Assembly (NCBI GenBank): GCA_031285725.1
Contig: JAITVP010000056.1
Span: forward strand, 1-37,557
Direction of reading: 5' to 3'
From: Bacteroidales bacterium
GTDB lineage: Bacteria > Bacteroidota > Bacteroidia > Bacteroidales > WCHB1-69
Length of the DNA stretch: 37,557 bases
The first letter of the stretch is position 1; the number at the start of each line of letters is the position of its first letter. Of the stretch, positions 15,562 to 25,843 are shown piece after piece. The notes under the pieces are model-generated. The model was not told where the DNA came from. It saw only the letters and a program-made list of their open reading frames with translations, and searched no databases. The position numbers and the translations under genes were made by a program.

Positions 15562-18500
15562 ATGGCTATGATTAAAAAATTACTCTTATCAATTGGAGTG
15601 TTCCTTTGTTGCATAGGTTTTGTCTACCCACAGGCTATGATCAAGGGTGTGATTTCAGACAACGAAGGGAATGCGTTAGGAATAGCGCAAGGACAAGTTT
15701 TCCTAATTCAAGAAGGTGTCACGATTCGGGACGTGTTCACGGATGGCAACGGGGCATACCAATTTCCAAATCTACAATCAGGGACATACGATGTTAGGGC
15801 AGTTCATCTTGTTTCTGGAAAAGATCAAACCGTTGCGGGTATCAGGGTAAATCCTGACGCTATTGTGACGGAGGACATTAAAATTAACTTATCTTCGGAT
15901 GCCACCGTGTTACAGTCGGTTACGATTACCCACAGAGCTCCGATTATTGATCCGAATTCTACTGTTGCGGCCACAACCATTGACGGGAAGCAATTACAGA
16001 AATCTCCAGGTCGTGATTTGACCAAGGCACTGGCTTCTGCTGATGGAGTGAGTTCTGTGGATGGTGACATCAAGTCGGTGCGTGGTAACCGTTCAGACGG
16101 TCAAGTGGTAATTATCGACGGAGTGCGGGTGCGTGGTAGCGCATCCGTGGCGATGCAATCCATGGATGCGGCGCAGTTGATTCAAGGAGGGATTCCTGCC
16201 GAGTACGGCGATGGTACCAGTTTCCAGGTTTACAGTACCCGCGGTGTGCCGAAAAACTTCGCCTCTAGCGTTGAGTTCCGTGGTTCCGTAGACGGATACA
16301 ATAACTTCTTGGGTGCGGTTTCCGTTTCCGGTCCTATCGTGCGCAGCGACAGTAACAAGAAAGCCCGTATCGGTTTCATGTTGTCGGGCGAAGGTTACTT
16401 TAACCAAGATAATAGGCCAATGCGCGGCGGCACATGGAGAGCCACCGACGAAACCATTCAAAGTTTGAGGGAAACCCCCCTGCAATACAGTTTGACCGAT
16501 CTCGGTGCCTCCTCCTCTCCGGCAAATTATTTGTTGGAAGACGCTTTTGAGAAAAAAAGGGTAAGACAAAATGCTGAAAATTGGGGATACATCGTGCAAG
16601 GTAAAATCGACATCCAACCCATAAAAAGCACGGATGTGGTAAAAGCAAACAGCCTTAGACTCAGTTTGAACGGATCGTATGATTATGGGAAAGGTAAAAA
16701 CTGGAGTTTGGCGAATTCAATGTTCAATGTGGCCAACAACTCGGTGTATGACAACTCAACGTTGCGCTTGTTTGCTAGAGTGAATCACATGGTGGTGAAT
16801 AGTACCGATGAAAAAAAACTCTTGAAAAACTTAACCTATGACATCAATGTAAGCTACACGAAATACAATTACTCTACTTATGATAATAACTTTAAAGACA
16901 ACCTCTTCGCATACGGACATATTGGTAAATTCACGACAAGCTTAATGGATAGGTACCAATTGAGTTCATTTACAGATACCAATGGAATAGAATATGATGA
17001 TGTATGGGTAATGAATAGAAGAAATGATCCCTATTTTGTGGCTTTCACTCCGGGAGAATATAATCCGGATTTGGCGCAATACAACCGGATGCTTTTGGAT
17101 AATTTTGGACCGGAAACGGTAGAGGAATATTTCGGAATTCCCTACAATAAAGTTGCGTATCAACAATTTGGAGGTCTACTCAATGGGGAATCGCCGAGTA
17201 CGCTTTACAGTATGTATTATCTGCCAGGAATTCGCTCCAGCGGGTATCAAAAATCCGAAATAACCGCTTGGGGGGCGAAAGCGAGCCTGTCTATGAACTT
17301 GGGAAACCATGAAATTAAGTTGGGTTTTGAATTTGATCGACCCACAGAAAGAGGATATAGCATCTCGGCAGCCCCTCTGTGGACATTGATGAGAGGTCTT
17401 GTCAATACCCATTTTGCAGAACTTGATTTTGCGAATTATTCTTTCGTAGGAGAAGACTCGATAAGTTTCGGACTGCAAAACAACCTGGACGCTCAAAGTA
17501 CGTTTGATCGTAAACTGAGAGAAAAACTGGGTTATGATCCCAATGGAACCGACTGGATTGATGTGGACAACTTGGATCCCTCAACATTTGATGTGTCCAT
17601 GTTGTCGGCGGAAGACCTTTTGGTCGGTACAACCGCTACCGGTGGTAGCATGATACAATATTATGGATATGATTATACGGGAAAAAACAAGTATAACAAG
17701 AAAACCGACATTACCGATTTCTTCAACGCGAAGGATGCGAACGGACAAAGAACTTACAATATAGGTGCTTACGAGCCGGTTTACATGGCGATGTATTTGC
17801 AGGACAGGTTCTCTATCAGAACGTTGGTGTTTAACGTGGGTGTCCGTATCGACCGCTTCGATGCGAACCAATCCGTATTGAGAGACCCCTATTTGTTCAG
17901 ACCGGCTCACACGGTGGGATCCATCAAGGAAGATTTCGATGTGTCAAGCAACCTGTTTGTGGCCAATGCCCAAGATGATTGGGTAGTGTATGTGAATCAA
18001 CGTGACGAGATGTTGAACTTGGACGAATCCAACATCGTTGGGTATCGTAGCGGGGATACATGGTATGATGCGAATGGGCAAGAAGTGACCGACCCGGACG
18101 CATTATTAGGAGCCAATGGCGGGCCGGCTTTGGTGAGCGCTATTGATAACACTCTGATCTCCAAAGTGGATGAAAAAGCATTCATGGATTATGAAACACA
18201 ATGGTCCATTATGCCCCGTCTCTCATTCTCTTTCCCCGTTTCTACCAAATCCCGTTTCACGGCACACTATAATATTATCACCAGTCGTCCCACCAACTTG
18301 CGGTTGGAGCCGATTAGCTATCTGTTTGTTGAAAAATATGGCAAAAACCAAAACAATGTCATCAACAATCCTAATTTGAAATCTCAAAAAAGTATCGACT
18401 ATGAAGTGGGATTCGCACAAGCATTAGGCGATAACGCTGCGATCAATATTACGGCTTACTATTCTGAAAAACGCAATATGATCCAGTCGTATCGCTACAC

Positions 18501-19305
18501 ACAAGCATATCCGAGCACGTACTATTCGTATGCCAATATGGACTTCGGTACTGTGCAGGGTTTATCTTTAAGCTATGTCATGAGAGAGATAAAAAACATT
18601 TCATTGCGCGCAGGCTATACTCTCCAGTTTGCTAAAGGTACCGGTTCGACCGCTGGTTCCAACTTGGCGATCATCCAATCCGGTCAGCCTAACTTGAGAA
18701 CTCTGACTAATTTGGAATTTGACCAACGGCACAGATTGAACATGAGCGTGTCTTACACGTCACCGTCAGGGCAAGAATACGACGGACCCAAAAGCGTGAA
18801 GAAATTGAGCGACTCGACCAAAAAGGAAATCAGATGGTTCGAAGGTTTTGGCGTATCCTTGGTGTTCTCTGCGGCTTCAGGATTGCCATATAGCAAATCC
18901 AGCGTGGCCTATTCCGGAATTGTCAGCGGCCTGGGATCCTCTCGCCTCTCCGGAACCATCAATGGTTCACACAGACCTTGGACATACCAATGCGACTTGC
19001 GGATCGACAGAACCTTTAAATTGGGTGGAAAAACCAAAGACGACGGTAAAAAAAGAAAAACCACCGACTTGATGGTGTATGTTGATGTGACCAATCTCTT
19101 TAACTTCAAAAATGTGTTGTCGGTATATACATATACTGGAAATGCCGATGATGACGGTTATTTGACTGCATCCGAATACGAACAACAAATCAAATCACAA
19201 CTTTCCGTGGAATCTTACAAATGGTATTATGGAATGAGAGTTAAAAATCCTTACAATTACAGCGCACCAACGAGAGTTAGTTTAGGTTTCATGTTTTTAT
19301 TTTAA
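15562..19305 (+). CDS. TonB-dependent receptor-like outer-membrane protein with carboxypeptidase-like regulatory domain
   Basis: 1247 residues. Signal peptide to about residue 24 (GFVYPQ), then a carboxypeptidase-regulatory-like beta sandwich (about 27-112; MIKGVISDNEGNALG, YQFPNLQSGTYDVRAVH), a plug domain (about 120-240; VIIDGVRVRGSASVAMQSM and GGIPAEYGDGTS), and a long 22-strand-type barrel ending in Phe (RVSLGFMFLF). This is the layout of Bacteroidota TonB-linked barrels, but it is not a SusC (no SusD-like gene follows). The next two genes encode a giant T9SS cargo and a PorV-like barrel, so it may belong to a surface-display unit rather than nutrient uptake. Two in-frame starts (15562, 15568) precede the signal peptide; the first is listed. 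Confidence 0.87.
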   Translation: MAMIKKLLLSIGVFLCCIGFVYPQAMIKGVISDNEGNALGIAQGQVFLIQEGVTIRDVFTDGNGAYQFPNLQSGTYDVRAVHLVSGKDQTVAGIRVNPDAIVTEDIKINLSSDATVLQSVTITHRAPIIDPNSTVAATTIDGKQLQKSPGRDLTKALASADGVSSVDGDIKSVRGNRSDGQVVIIDGVRVRGSASVAMQSMDAAQLIQGGIPAEYGDGTSFQVYSTRGVPKNFASSVEFRGSVDGYNNFLGAVSVSGPIVRSDSNKKARIGFMLSGEGYFNQDNRPMRGGTWRATDETIQSLRETPLQYSLTDLGASSSPANYLLEDAFEKKRVRQNAENWGYIVQGKIDIQPIKSTDVVKANSLRLSLNGSYDYGKGKNWSLANSMFNVANNSVYDNSTLRLFARVNHMVVNSTDEKKLLKNLTYDINVSYTKYNYSTYDNNFKDNLFAYGHIGKFTTSLMDRYQLSSFTDTNGIEYDDVWVMNRRNDPYFVAFTPGEYNPDLAQYNRMLLDNFGPETVEEYFGIPYNKVAYQQFGGLLNGESPSTLYSMYYLPGIRSSGYQKSEITAWGAKASLSMNLGNHEIKLGFEFDRPTERGYSISAAPLWTLMRGLVNTHFAELDFANYSFVGEDSISFGLQNNLDAQSTFDRKLREKLGYDPNGTDWIDVDNLDPSTFDVSMLSAEDLLVGTTATGGSMIQYYGYDYTGKNKYNKKTDITDFFNAKDANGQRTYNIGAYEPVYMAMYLQDRFSIRTLVFNVGVRIDRFDANQSVLRDPYLFRPAHTVGSIKEDFDVSSNLFVANAQDDWVVYVNQRDEMLNLDESNIVGYRSGDTWYDANGQEVTDPDALLGANGGPALVSAIDNTLISKVDEKAFMDYETQWSIMPRLSFSFPVSTKSRFTAHYNIITSRPTNLRLEPISYLFVEKYGKNQNNVINNPNLKSQKSIDYEVGFAQALGDNAAINITAYYSEKRNMIQSYRYTQAYPSTYYSYANMDFGTVQGLSLSYVMREIKNISLRAGYTLQFAKGTGSTAGSNLAIIQSGQPNLRTLTNLEFDQRHRLNMSVSYTSPSGQEYDGPKSVKKLSDSTKKEIRWFEGFGVSLVFSAASGLPYSKSSVAYSGIVSGLGSSRLSGTINGSHRPWTYQCDLRIDRTFKLGGKTKDDGKKRKTTDLMVYVDVTNLFNFKNVLSVYTYTGNADDDGYLTASEYEQQIKSQLSVESYKWYYGMRVKNPYNYSAPTRVSLGFMFLF

Positions 19306-19325
19306 TCAAGGAAAAACAAAAAGAT

Positions 19326-22300
19326 ATGAGAAATATAAGTAAAATAGTTTTTTTAGTGGTCACACTTGCAGTTTTTGGTATTAGCCAACTGCATGCTGAA
19401 AAAAGTAGATATGTGATCCCCAAGGCGGCTCAACCGCGTTCAATCGGAACCTGTTTGCCTGCCTCAAACTCCAATGAATTAACAATTAATAACGTTAGAG
19501 CCTATTTGGAGACCAACGGTACCATGTGGTTTATCGAGACCGCGGAATATGAAGTTCCGAAAGGCTCCGGAAAGACCTCCATGTTCTGTGCAGCGTTGTG
19601 GATCGGTGGACGCGATGTGAACCAACAGTTGAAATTGGCTGCGGTTCGTTTCCGCCAAAACGGGGATGACTTTTGGACTGGTCCGCTCTCTACCATAGAC
19701 GCTACGATTTCACAACAAACCTGTATCGAATACGACAGATTCTTTAAGATCACCCGGGCTGAAGTGGAAGCGCATATCGCCAACTGGGAACGCCCTGATT
19801 ATACCATGCCGTCGATTATTCGGAATTGGCCGGCTCATGGTGACGTGTCTTTAGGACAATCTATGTTCTTGGCACCTTACTTTGATGGAAATGGGAATAA
19901 AAAATATGAGCCGGATCTCGGAGATTATCCTTATTACGATTTGGAAAACGAATTGTGTCCGTGGACAGCGGAGAATAAAGAGCTGGCTATTGCCGGACAA
20001 CTCCCCAAAACTCCCGAAGAATCAGCAGGAATTTCAACAGGGATGGTCTATGCCGATCATGTGTTGAAAGGGGATGAAACATTATTCTGGGTATTTAACG
20101 ACAAGGGTAACACACATACCGAAACCGGCGGTGAACCCATCGGATTGGAAATCCGCGGACAGGCGTTCGCTTTCGCTACCAATGACGAGCTGAACAACAT
20201 GACGTTCTATTCTTACGAGATCATCAACCGTTCCACGTATGAATTAACTAATACCTATTTTTCCCAATGGGTTGACCCTGATTTAGGATATTCGAAAGAT
20301 GATTATGTGGGTTGCGATGTTAGCAGGGGATTAGGGTATTGCTTCAACGGAAAAGATGTTGACGGACAAGGGGAAATCTTTGCCTATGGTTCACAGCCTC
20401 CGGCAGTTGGCGTGGACTTCTTTCAAGGACCTTACATTGATCCCGAACCCGAAAACATGTACGACAGACCGAAATTTAACATCGACTCCGTGTCTTATCC
20501 GGGATATTGTGAAAAATATGTGAATCATGAATATAATCAAATGTCAATCAATGGGGTGAACTTCGGCGATGGTATTCCCAACAATGAACGTTTTGGGATG
20601 AGACGTTTCGTGTATCACAACAATGACAATTCCGTTGTGGGGGATCCAAGTGTGGCTTATGAATACTACAATATGTTGCAAGCTATTTGGAAAGATAATA
20701 CGAGAATGCGTTACGGAGCAAACGGCCATCCGAGTAATGGAGCTAATGGCCCTGAGTGTGATTTCATGTTTCCGGGATTGACCGACCCATGTAACTGGGG
20801 AACGAAAGGGATTGACCCTAATCCCTTACAATACAGTGAAGATGGTTGGACCGAACCCGGTGTGGGCAATGCGCCGGAAGACCGGCGTTTCATGCAGTCC
20901 GCAGGACCTTTCACTTTGAAAGCCGGAGCGGTTAACTATATCACCGTGGGTATTCCATGGGCAAGAGCTTCCTCCGGTGGTGCTTGGGCATCTGTGGAAT
21001 TGCTGAAAACAGCCGACGACAAATGCCAAGCGTTGTTTGAAAACTGCTTCAAAGTACTTGACGGTCCCGATGCACCGGATGTGACCGTTCGCGAATTGGA
21101 AAATCAATTGATTCTTTACCTAAGCAATGATGATCCGTTAAGCAATAACCACAATGAAGGGTATAATGAAAATGACAATCAAATTCTGGCAGAACGGGAA
21201 ATCATTACAGAAGTGGAAATTCAAGATACCAACTGGATTACAGTGGGTGCGGTTGACACTTTTATAGTTGAAACCAAAACGGTGAAACAAATCACAACGG
21301 TAGACAATGATAGAACATACCGTTTCGAAGGGTATCAGATCTATCAATTGAAAAACAAAGACGTGAGCGTGACCGATTTGAACAACGCCGACTTGGCGCG
21401 TTTGGTTCGTCAATGTGACATTGAAAATTATAAAGAAAATGGTTCGGGTATCGCTCGATTGGTGAATTGGACTTACGATGATGTCGCAGGTACTTCCGTG
21501 GCGAAACCCATGGTGGATGGTGCGAATGCGGGCATTTCCCACTCGTTTCCTATTACCGAGGATGCGTTTGCTACAGGTAGTAATAGGATTTTGGTAAATC
21601 ATAAAGTGTATTATTTTATGGTGATCGCTTATGCTCACAATGAATATTTTCCTTTTTCCTTGGATAATGGTGCTGAAGGATTGACTGGACAAAAAACTCC
21701 TTATCTGGCAGGTAGAAAGAATATCAAAGTCTATTCGGGCATTCCCCATTCACCCGCTCCGCAATCGGAAGGAACAATTCTGAACGCTCAATATGGCACC
21801 CAACCCATGATCACCCGGATCGAAGGGCAGGGGAACGGTGGATTTTTCCTGGATTTGGTTGATGAAGATCGTGAAAAAATCTTGAAAGAAAATACAGTTC
21901 AACAGATCACCTATAAAAACAACTATGGCCCGTTGAACATTAAAGTGATTGACCCGTTGCAAGTGAAACCGTTCGACTATGAAATCAAATTCGTAGAATT
22001 AGGCGCAAAGGATGTTACTGACTCAACCTATTGGGTGATGACAATTGTGAACGCTACAGATGAAGAGATCATTGCCGCAGGTGCTTATACCGAGGATGCA
22101 CATGGAGTTAAAACAGCTATCAGGGAATATAGATCCGCTGTGCCGATCTCTCAGAAAAACGAGCAGTTGATTCTTAGCTTAGGTATCTCCATCTCTATTT
22201 TGGATTACGGTTTTCAAGTTCACCAGAGCGAAATTGCAGATTGGGTGAACAACAATTCCTCATGGACCTATGCGAACAAAGCAAGATATGCGCAAGTGGA

Positions 22301-24050
22301 CTTTTTAGGAAGTTCAATCACTTATGCGGATGAATCCAAACCGTGGTTTGCCGGTGTGCCGGATAGCGAAGGGAACAATCAAAGCAACTGGATTCGCTCG
22401 GGACTGCAAACCGCTGGTGCTTGGCAAGCTCTTAGCAGTGCGGATCAAGGAGTGAAGGATGTCTATTCTCAATGGAAAACAGAAGATATATTCATGGTGG
22501 TGAAAGACACCAATTTGAATGCCGGTGGATGGGAATCCCGCGTGTGGAAAGATCCGGAAGGACAATTCGAAGGCGTGCTCGGTGGCACGTGGGCACCCTA
22601 TGTGTTGTCTTCCCCTTACGATGGTGGGCCTCAAGCAAAATACATTAATCCGGAAACCGATGGTGTTACGGAACCCACGCCCGCTTATTTTAATTTTAAA
22701 GACCCTTCTTCGTTTGCAGTGGGTGGCCCCGGATACAATCAAACCATGACCAATTTATATTCCGTGGACATCGTGTTAACCTCCGACAAGGATAAATGGA
22801 CACGTTGTGTCGTGTTGGAAGCGTGCGAAGACAGGACGTTGTCTGAAGGCGGCGCATTGAAACACGAACCGAGAAAAGCCCCCTCTGTGGACAAATACGG
22901 CAACACGGATATCAATAATCCTGTGGCAAGCAATGATCCGAATTCTCCAAACTACATCAGCGCTACCGGAATGGGTTGGTTCCCCGGTTATGCGGTGAAT
23001 GTGGAAACCGGTGAAAGACTAAACCTTATGTTCTCTGAAAATTCTTCCGATGGGGATAATAAAGGTAATGATATGTTGTTTAACCCCACCGGTATTTATG
23101 GTTATTTCATTGGACAGTGGAATGGAAACGATACTGTTATGCCGTTAAACCAAGTGTCATTCAATAGCCTTTATCCACCTCCGGTTAATGCTAACTATGA
23201 GCTGAAGTTGGCGTGGGGTGGAATGCACTTTGTTTTCGTTTGCAACAGTGCCGGAAACACAGCCTCTACCTACTACAAGGTCGCAAGTGCGAACAAGGAA
23301 CGCAACTATAACGATAATAACTTGACAACTTATAGCCAAGGGTATACTCATGGCGGAACGATAGCAGATGGTAAATCTTACTATGAGTGCGGTCCTTATG
23401 ACCAAGGTCAATGGTTGTTGGCGAAGTTCAATACTTTCGTTGGCGAAGGAACAGGCACAGCGAAGGTGCAAATGCAAAAAATGCAATTGTTTAACAATGT
23501 GATGTGGACTAGCATCGCCATGCCGGCGTCTGGACAGGAAGACAATTGGCTTTCCAATAATGCGATACTGAAATTGCGCGTTTCCCGTCCTTACATGAGA
23601 TACTCTTCTCGCTGGTTTGACGATCCGAATCAATCCGGTGCGGCGGGCAGCAATTCCGGATACCCGATGTACAGTTTCACCACGAGAAACATTGCGCCGA
23701 CAACACAAGCTACCTCGCAACACGATCAAATCTTGGAAGACATTAATATTGTTCCCAATCCTTACTACGGATTCTCCACCTATGAATCCACAGCATTGGA
23801 AACTTACGTGAAAATTGTTAATCTCCCCGAAAAATGTACCATCTCGATCTTCACGGTCAATGGACTTTTGGTGAGGAAAATCACCAAAGGGGATGAGGGA
23901 ACGACTCACGTTGCTTGGAATTTGAAGAACAACGCAAATGTGCCTATCGCCAGTGGTATGTATATTATCCATGTTAATGCTCCAGGAATTGGGGAACGGA
24001 CGTTGAAGTTCTTCTGTGCGATGAGACCCACCGACTTAAATGCGTTTTAA
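19326..24050 (+). CDS. Giant T9SS cargo protein (type A sorting domain)
   Basis: 1574 residues, with a signal peptide (MRNISKIVFLVVTLAVFGISQLHAE). The N-terminal region carries GSGKTSMFCAALWIGGRD and RQNGDDFWTGPL, a pattern I associate with very large Bacteroidota surface proteins, then a Ca-binding-like DGNGNKKYEPDLGDYPYYD around residues 190-205. The middle has repeated Asn/Asp-rich loops with many Tyr and Trp but no enzyme motif that I recognise. The last ~104 residues (from EDINIVPNPYYGF) form a C-terminal sorting-type sandwich: TISIFTVNGLLVRKI, then WNLKNNANVPIASGMYIIHV and GERTLKF. It continues MRPTDLNAF beyond the final strand. It should be exported by T9SS and attached to the surface. 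It starts 20 bp after the TonB-like gene. Confidence 0.82.
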   Translation: MRNISKIVFLVVTLAVFGISQLHAEKSRYVIPKAAQPRSIGTCLPASNSNELTINNVRAYLETNGTMWFIETAEYEVPKGSGKTSMFCAALWIGGRDVNQQLKLAAVRFRQNGDDFWTGPLSTIDATISQQTCIEYDRFFKITRAEVEAHIANWERPDYTMPSIIRNWPAHGDVSLGQSMFLAPYFDGNGNKKYEPDLGDYPYYDLENELCPWTAENKELAIAGQLPKTPEESAGISTGMVYADHVLKGDETLFWVFNDKGNTHTETGGEPIGLEIRGQAFAFATNDELNNMTFYSYEIINRSTYELTNTYFSQWVDPDLGYSKDDYVGCDVSRGLGYCFNGKDVDGQGEIFAYGSQPPAVGVDFFQGPYIDPEPENMYDRPKFNIDSVSYPGYCEKYVNHEYNQMSINGVNFGDGIPNNERFGMRRFVYHNNDNSVVGDPSVAYEYYNMLQAIWKDNTRMRYGANGHPSNGANGPECDFMFPGLTDPCNWGTKGIDPNPLQYSEDGWTEPGVGNAPEDRRFMQSAGPFTLKAGAVNYITVGIPWARASSGGAWASVELLKTADDKCQALFENCFKVLDGPDAPDVTVRELENQLILYLSNDDPLSNNHNEGYNENDNQILAEREIITEVEIQDTNWITVGAVDTFIVETKTVKQITTVDNDRTYRFEGYQIYQLKNKDVSVTDLNNADLARLVRQCDIENYKENGSGIARLVNWTYDDVAGTSVAKPMVDGANAGISHSFPITEDAFATGSNRILVNHKVYYFMVIAYAHNEYFPFSLDNGAEGLTGQKTPYLAGRKNIKVYSGIPHSPAPQSEGTILNAQYGTQPMITRIEGQGNGGFFLDLVDEDREKILKENTVQQITYKNNYGPLNIKVIDPLQVKPFDYEIKFVELGAKDVTDSTYWVMTIVNATDEEIIAAGAYTEDAHGVKTAIREYRSAVPISQKNEQLILSLGISISILDYGFQVHQSEIADWVNNNSSWTYANKARYAQVDFLGSSITYADESKPWFAGVPDSEGNNQSNWIRSGLQTAGAWQALSSADQGVKDVYSQWKTEDIFMVVKDTNLNAGGWESRVWKDPEGQFEGVLGGTWAPYVLSSPYDGGPQAKYINPETDGVTEPTPAYFNFKDPSSFAVGGPGYNQTMTNLYSVDIVLTSDKDKWTRCVVLEACEDRTLSEGGALKHEPRKAPSVDKYGNTDINNPVASNDPNSPNYISATGMGWFPGYAVNVETGERLNLMFSENSSDGDNKGNDMLFNPTGIYGYFIGQWNGNDTVMPLNQVSFNSLYPPPVNANYELKLAWGGMHFVFVCNSAGNTASTYYKVASANKERNYNDNNLTTYSQGYTHGGTIADGKSYYECGPYDQGQWLLAKFNTFVGEGTGTAKVQMQKMQLFNNVMWTSIAMPASGQEDNWLSNNAILKLRVSRPYMRYSSRWFDDPNQSGAAGSNSGYPMYSFTTRNIAPTTQATSQHDQILEDINIVPNPYYGFSTYESTALETYVKIVNLPEKCTISIFTVNGLLVRKITKGDEGTTHVAWNLKNNANVPIASGMYIIHVNAPGIGERTLKFFCAMRPTDLNAF

Positions 24051-24086
24051 CATTATTAATCAGAGAAATTTTAATATTAAGAAATT

Positions 24087-25283
24087 ATGAATAATACATA
24101 TAGAACATTAATAATCGTTGCCTTGGTAAGTTTCTTTGCCGCATCCACTTCCGTTTTTGCGGGGAACAGGGACCGTGCGGGGCAGGCAGGCGCACAGCAT
24201 TTGCTTATCGACCCTTGGGCAAGATCTAACGGCTGGGGATCCGCCGGTGTTTCAGAAATTACCGGTTTGGAATCCATTTACACAAATATCGCCGGCATCG
24301 CGCGTGGACAAAACACGGAATTTGGATTCTCTCACACGCAATATCTTTCCGGTTCCGATGCTGGAATTAGCATCAACTCTTTCGGTGTGGTTCAGAGGTT
24401 GGCACGGAAAATCAAAGAAGGCGATCGCGTGAAAGAAACAAAAGAACTTGGTTATATCGGAGTATCTTTGTACACTATGAGTTTTGGGGATATTAAAAGA
24501 ACCACGGTAGATCAACCCGAAGGAAACATGGGTACATTTTCGCCCACGTTGAGCTACATTGGAATCCATTATGCCTATAAGTTTAACCGCTACATCAGTG
24601 CCGGTGCCAGCGTGAAAATCGTGACTGAGTCTATCGCTGACGTGAAAGCGGGCGGCGTTGCTATTGATGCGGGCGTGCAATACGTGGCTGGTTGGATGGA
24701 AAACTTCCGGATCGGCGTGGTGTTGAAAAATATCGGATTGCCGATCAGCTACAGCGGTGATGGTCTTTCTGTGAAAGGTTTTGTTTCCAATACGAATCAC
24801 GAAATTACAATGGAGCAACGTTCAGCGGAGGCTGAAATGCCCGTGCAGTTGACTATCGGTTTGTCGTATGACTTCTTGTTCTTTGGCGGAACCGCTTACG
24901 AAGGTCTCACAAGAGACGAGCGGAAAAAAAACGAAGCCGATTTGACCCGGAAAGACGCGTCTCACCGTTTGACGTTGGCCGGATCCTTCACTGCGAACTC
25001 CTATTCTCGCGACCAATTTGTATTGGGTCTTGAATACGGGATGGGTTACAAAGAAGGTATTGGCGACATCTTCCAATTGCGTGCGGGTTATACCCTTGAA
25101 GGCGGTATGTGGGATATCGAGGCAGCTGACACTTGGTATGCTGGTCCTTGTGCTGGCGCTTCTTTCGCTATTCCTTTGGCTAAGAAAAAACAAGGCGTTC
25201 AAAAAATATTGCTTGATTACGGGTATAGATTTACTAACAAATGGAAAGGTAATCATTATATTGGCATCAAAGTAGCCATTTAA
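24087..25283 (+). CDS. PorV/PorQ-family outer-membrane barrel
   Basis: 398 residues with a signal peptide (ending STSVFAG). The mature start, GQAGAQHLLIDPWARSNGW, GSAGVSE and NIAGIARG, is the hallmark N-terminus of PorV/PorQ family FadL-like barrels of the type IX secretion machinery. The rest is beta-barrel-like (FGFSHTQYLSGSDAG, GIHYAYKFNRYISAGASVKIV, FQLRAGYTLEGGMWD) and ends KGNHYIGIKVAI. In T9SS, PorV escorts cargo from the translocon to the attachment complex and binds the C-terminal sorting domain. This copy is co-transcribed with a giant sorting-domain protein, so a dedicated shuttle for that protein is a reasonable inference. True PorV elsewhere in the genome would distinguish it as a paralog. 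Followed by a strong terminator. Confidence 0.83.
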   Translation: MNNTYRTLIIVALVSFFAASTSVFAGNRDRAGQAGAQHLLIDPWARSNGWGSAGVSEITGLESIYTNIAGIARGQNTEFGFSHTQYLSGSDAGISINSFGVVQRLARKIKEGDRVKETKELGYIGVSLYTMSFGDIKRTTVDQPEGNMGTFSPTLSYIGIHYAYKFNRYISAGASVKIVTESIADVKAGGVAIDAGVQYVAGWMENFRIGVVLKNIGLPISYSGDGLSVKGFVSNTNHEITMEQRSAEAEMPVQLTIGLSYDFLFFGGTAYEGLTRDERKKNEADLTRKDASHRLTLAGSFTANSYSRDQFVLGLEYGMGYKEGIGDIFQLRAGYTLEGGMWDIEAADTWYAGPCAGASFAIPLAKKKQGVQKILLDYGYRFTNKWKGNHYIGIKVAI

Positions 25284-25308
25284 TAGTTAAATTTCCTTAT
25301 TCATCTTA

Positions 25309-25349
25309 AATTAAGGAGGCTTTTCCAAGCCTCTTTAATTTTTGTTTTA
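25309..25349 (+). terminator. Rho-independent terminator after the T9SS trio operon
   Basis: A 14-bp stem (25309-25322 with 25327-25340, including one G-U pair) around a TTCC loop, followed by TTTTGTTTT. It lies 26 bp after the PorV-like stop and closes the operon before greA. Confidence 0.85.
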
Positions 25350-25367
25350 TATTAAAAACCATTACAC

Positions 25368-25841
25368 ATGAGCACAATAAAATATTATTCACAAGATAGT
25401 CTGGACGCTTTGAAAAAGGAATTGAATGAATTGGAAACGATTGAACGTCCCAAAATATCGGCGGCGATTGCGGAAGCGCGAGACAAAGGCGACCTCTCCG
25501 AAAATGCCGAGTATGATGCGGCTAAGGAAGCCCAAGGTTTGTTGGAATTGAAAATCGTAAAACTGAAAAACCTCGTGGCCAATGCGAGATTGCTGGACGA
25601 GTCCAAATTGGATACCTCCAAAGTCTTGATCTATTCCATCGTAAAAATTAAAAACTTGGGCAATAATGCCATGATGACTTACACGCTGGTGCCGGAATCC
25701 GAAGCGGATTTGCGGTCAGGGAAAATATCGGTTACCTCGCCCATTGGAAAAACGCTGTTGGGCAATGCGGCTGGCAACACCATCACCGTGGATGCGCCGG
25801 CCGGAAAAATGCAGTTTGAAATCATTGAAATATCCCGTTAA
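25368..25841 (+). CDS. greA: Transcription elongation factor GreA
   Basis: 157 residues, normal for GreA. The N-terminal coiled coil carries the acidic tip GDLSENAEYDAAKEAQ (Asp42 and Glu45 match the catalytic acidic pair of E. coli GreA) and the C-terminal domain contains SVTSPIGKTLLG and GNTITVDAPAGKMQFEI. It enters the RNA polymerase secondary channel and stimulates cleavage of backtracked RNA. The gene follows the terminator and leads a tight cluster: the HIT gene starts 2 bp after its stop. Confidence 0.95.
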   Translation: MSTIKYYSQDSLDALKKELNELETIERPKISAAIAEARDKGDLSENAEYDAAKEAQGLLELKIVKLKNLVANARLLDESKLDTSKVLIYSIVKIKNLGNNAMMTYTLVPESEADLRSGKISVTSPIGKTLLGNAAGNTITVDAPAGKMQFEIIEISR

Positions 25842-25843
25842 TT

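Noticed and set aside
23157-23972. A 271-residue minus-strand open frame inside the giant T9SS gene
   Set aside because: Low-complexity translation without family features, fully antisense to the sorting-domain gene.
15562-24050. SusC/SusD nutrient-uptake pair
   Set aside because: The second protein has no SusD features and carries a T9SS sorting domain; the third gene is a PorV-like barrel, not a glycan enzyme.
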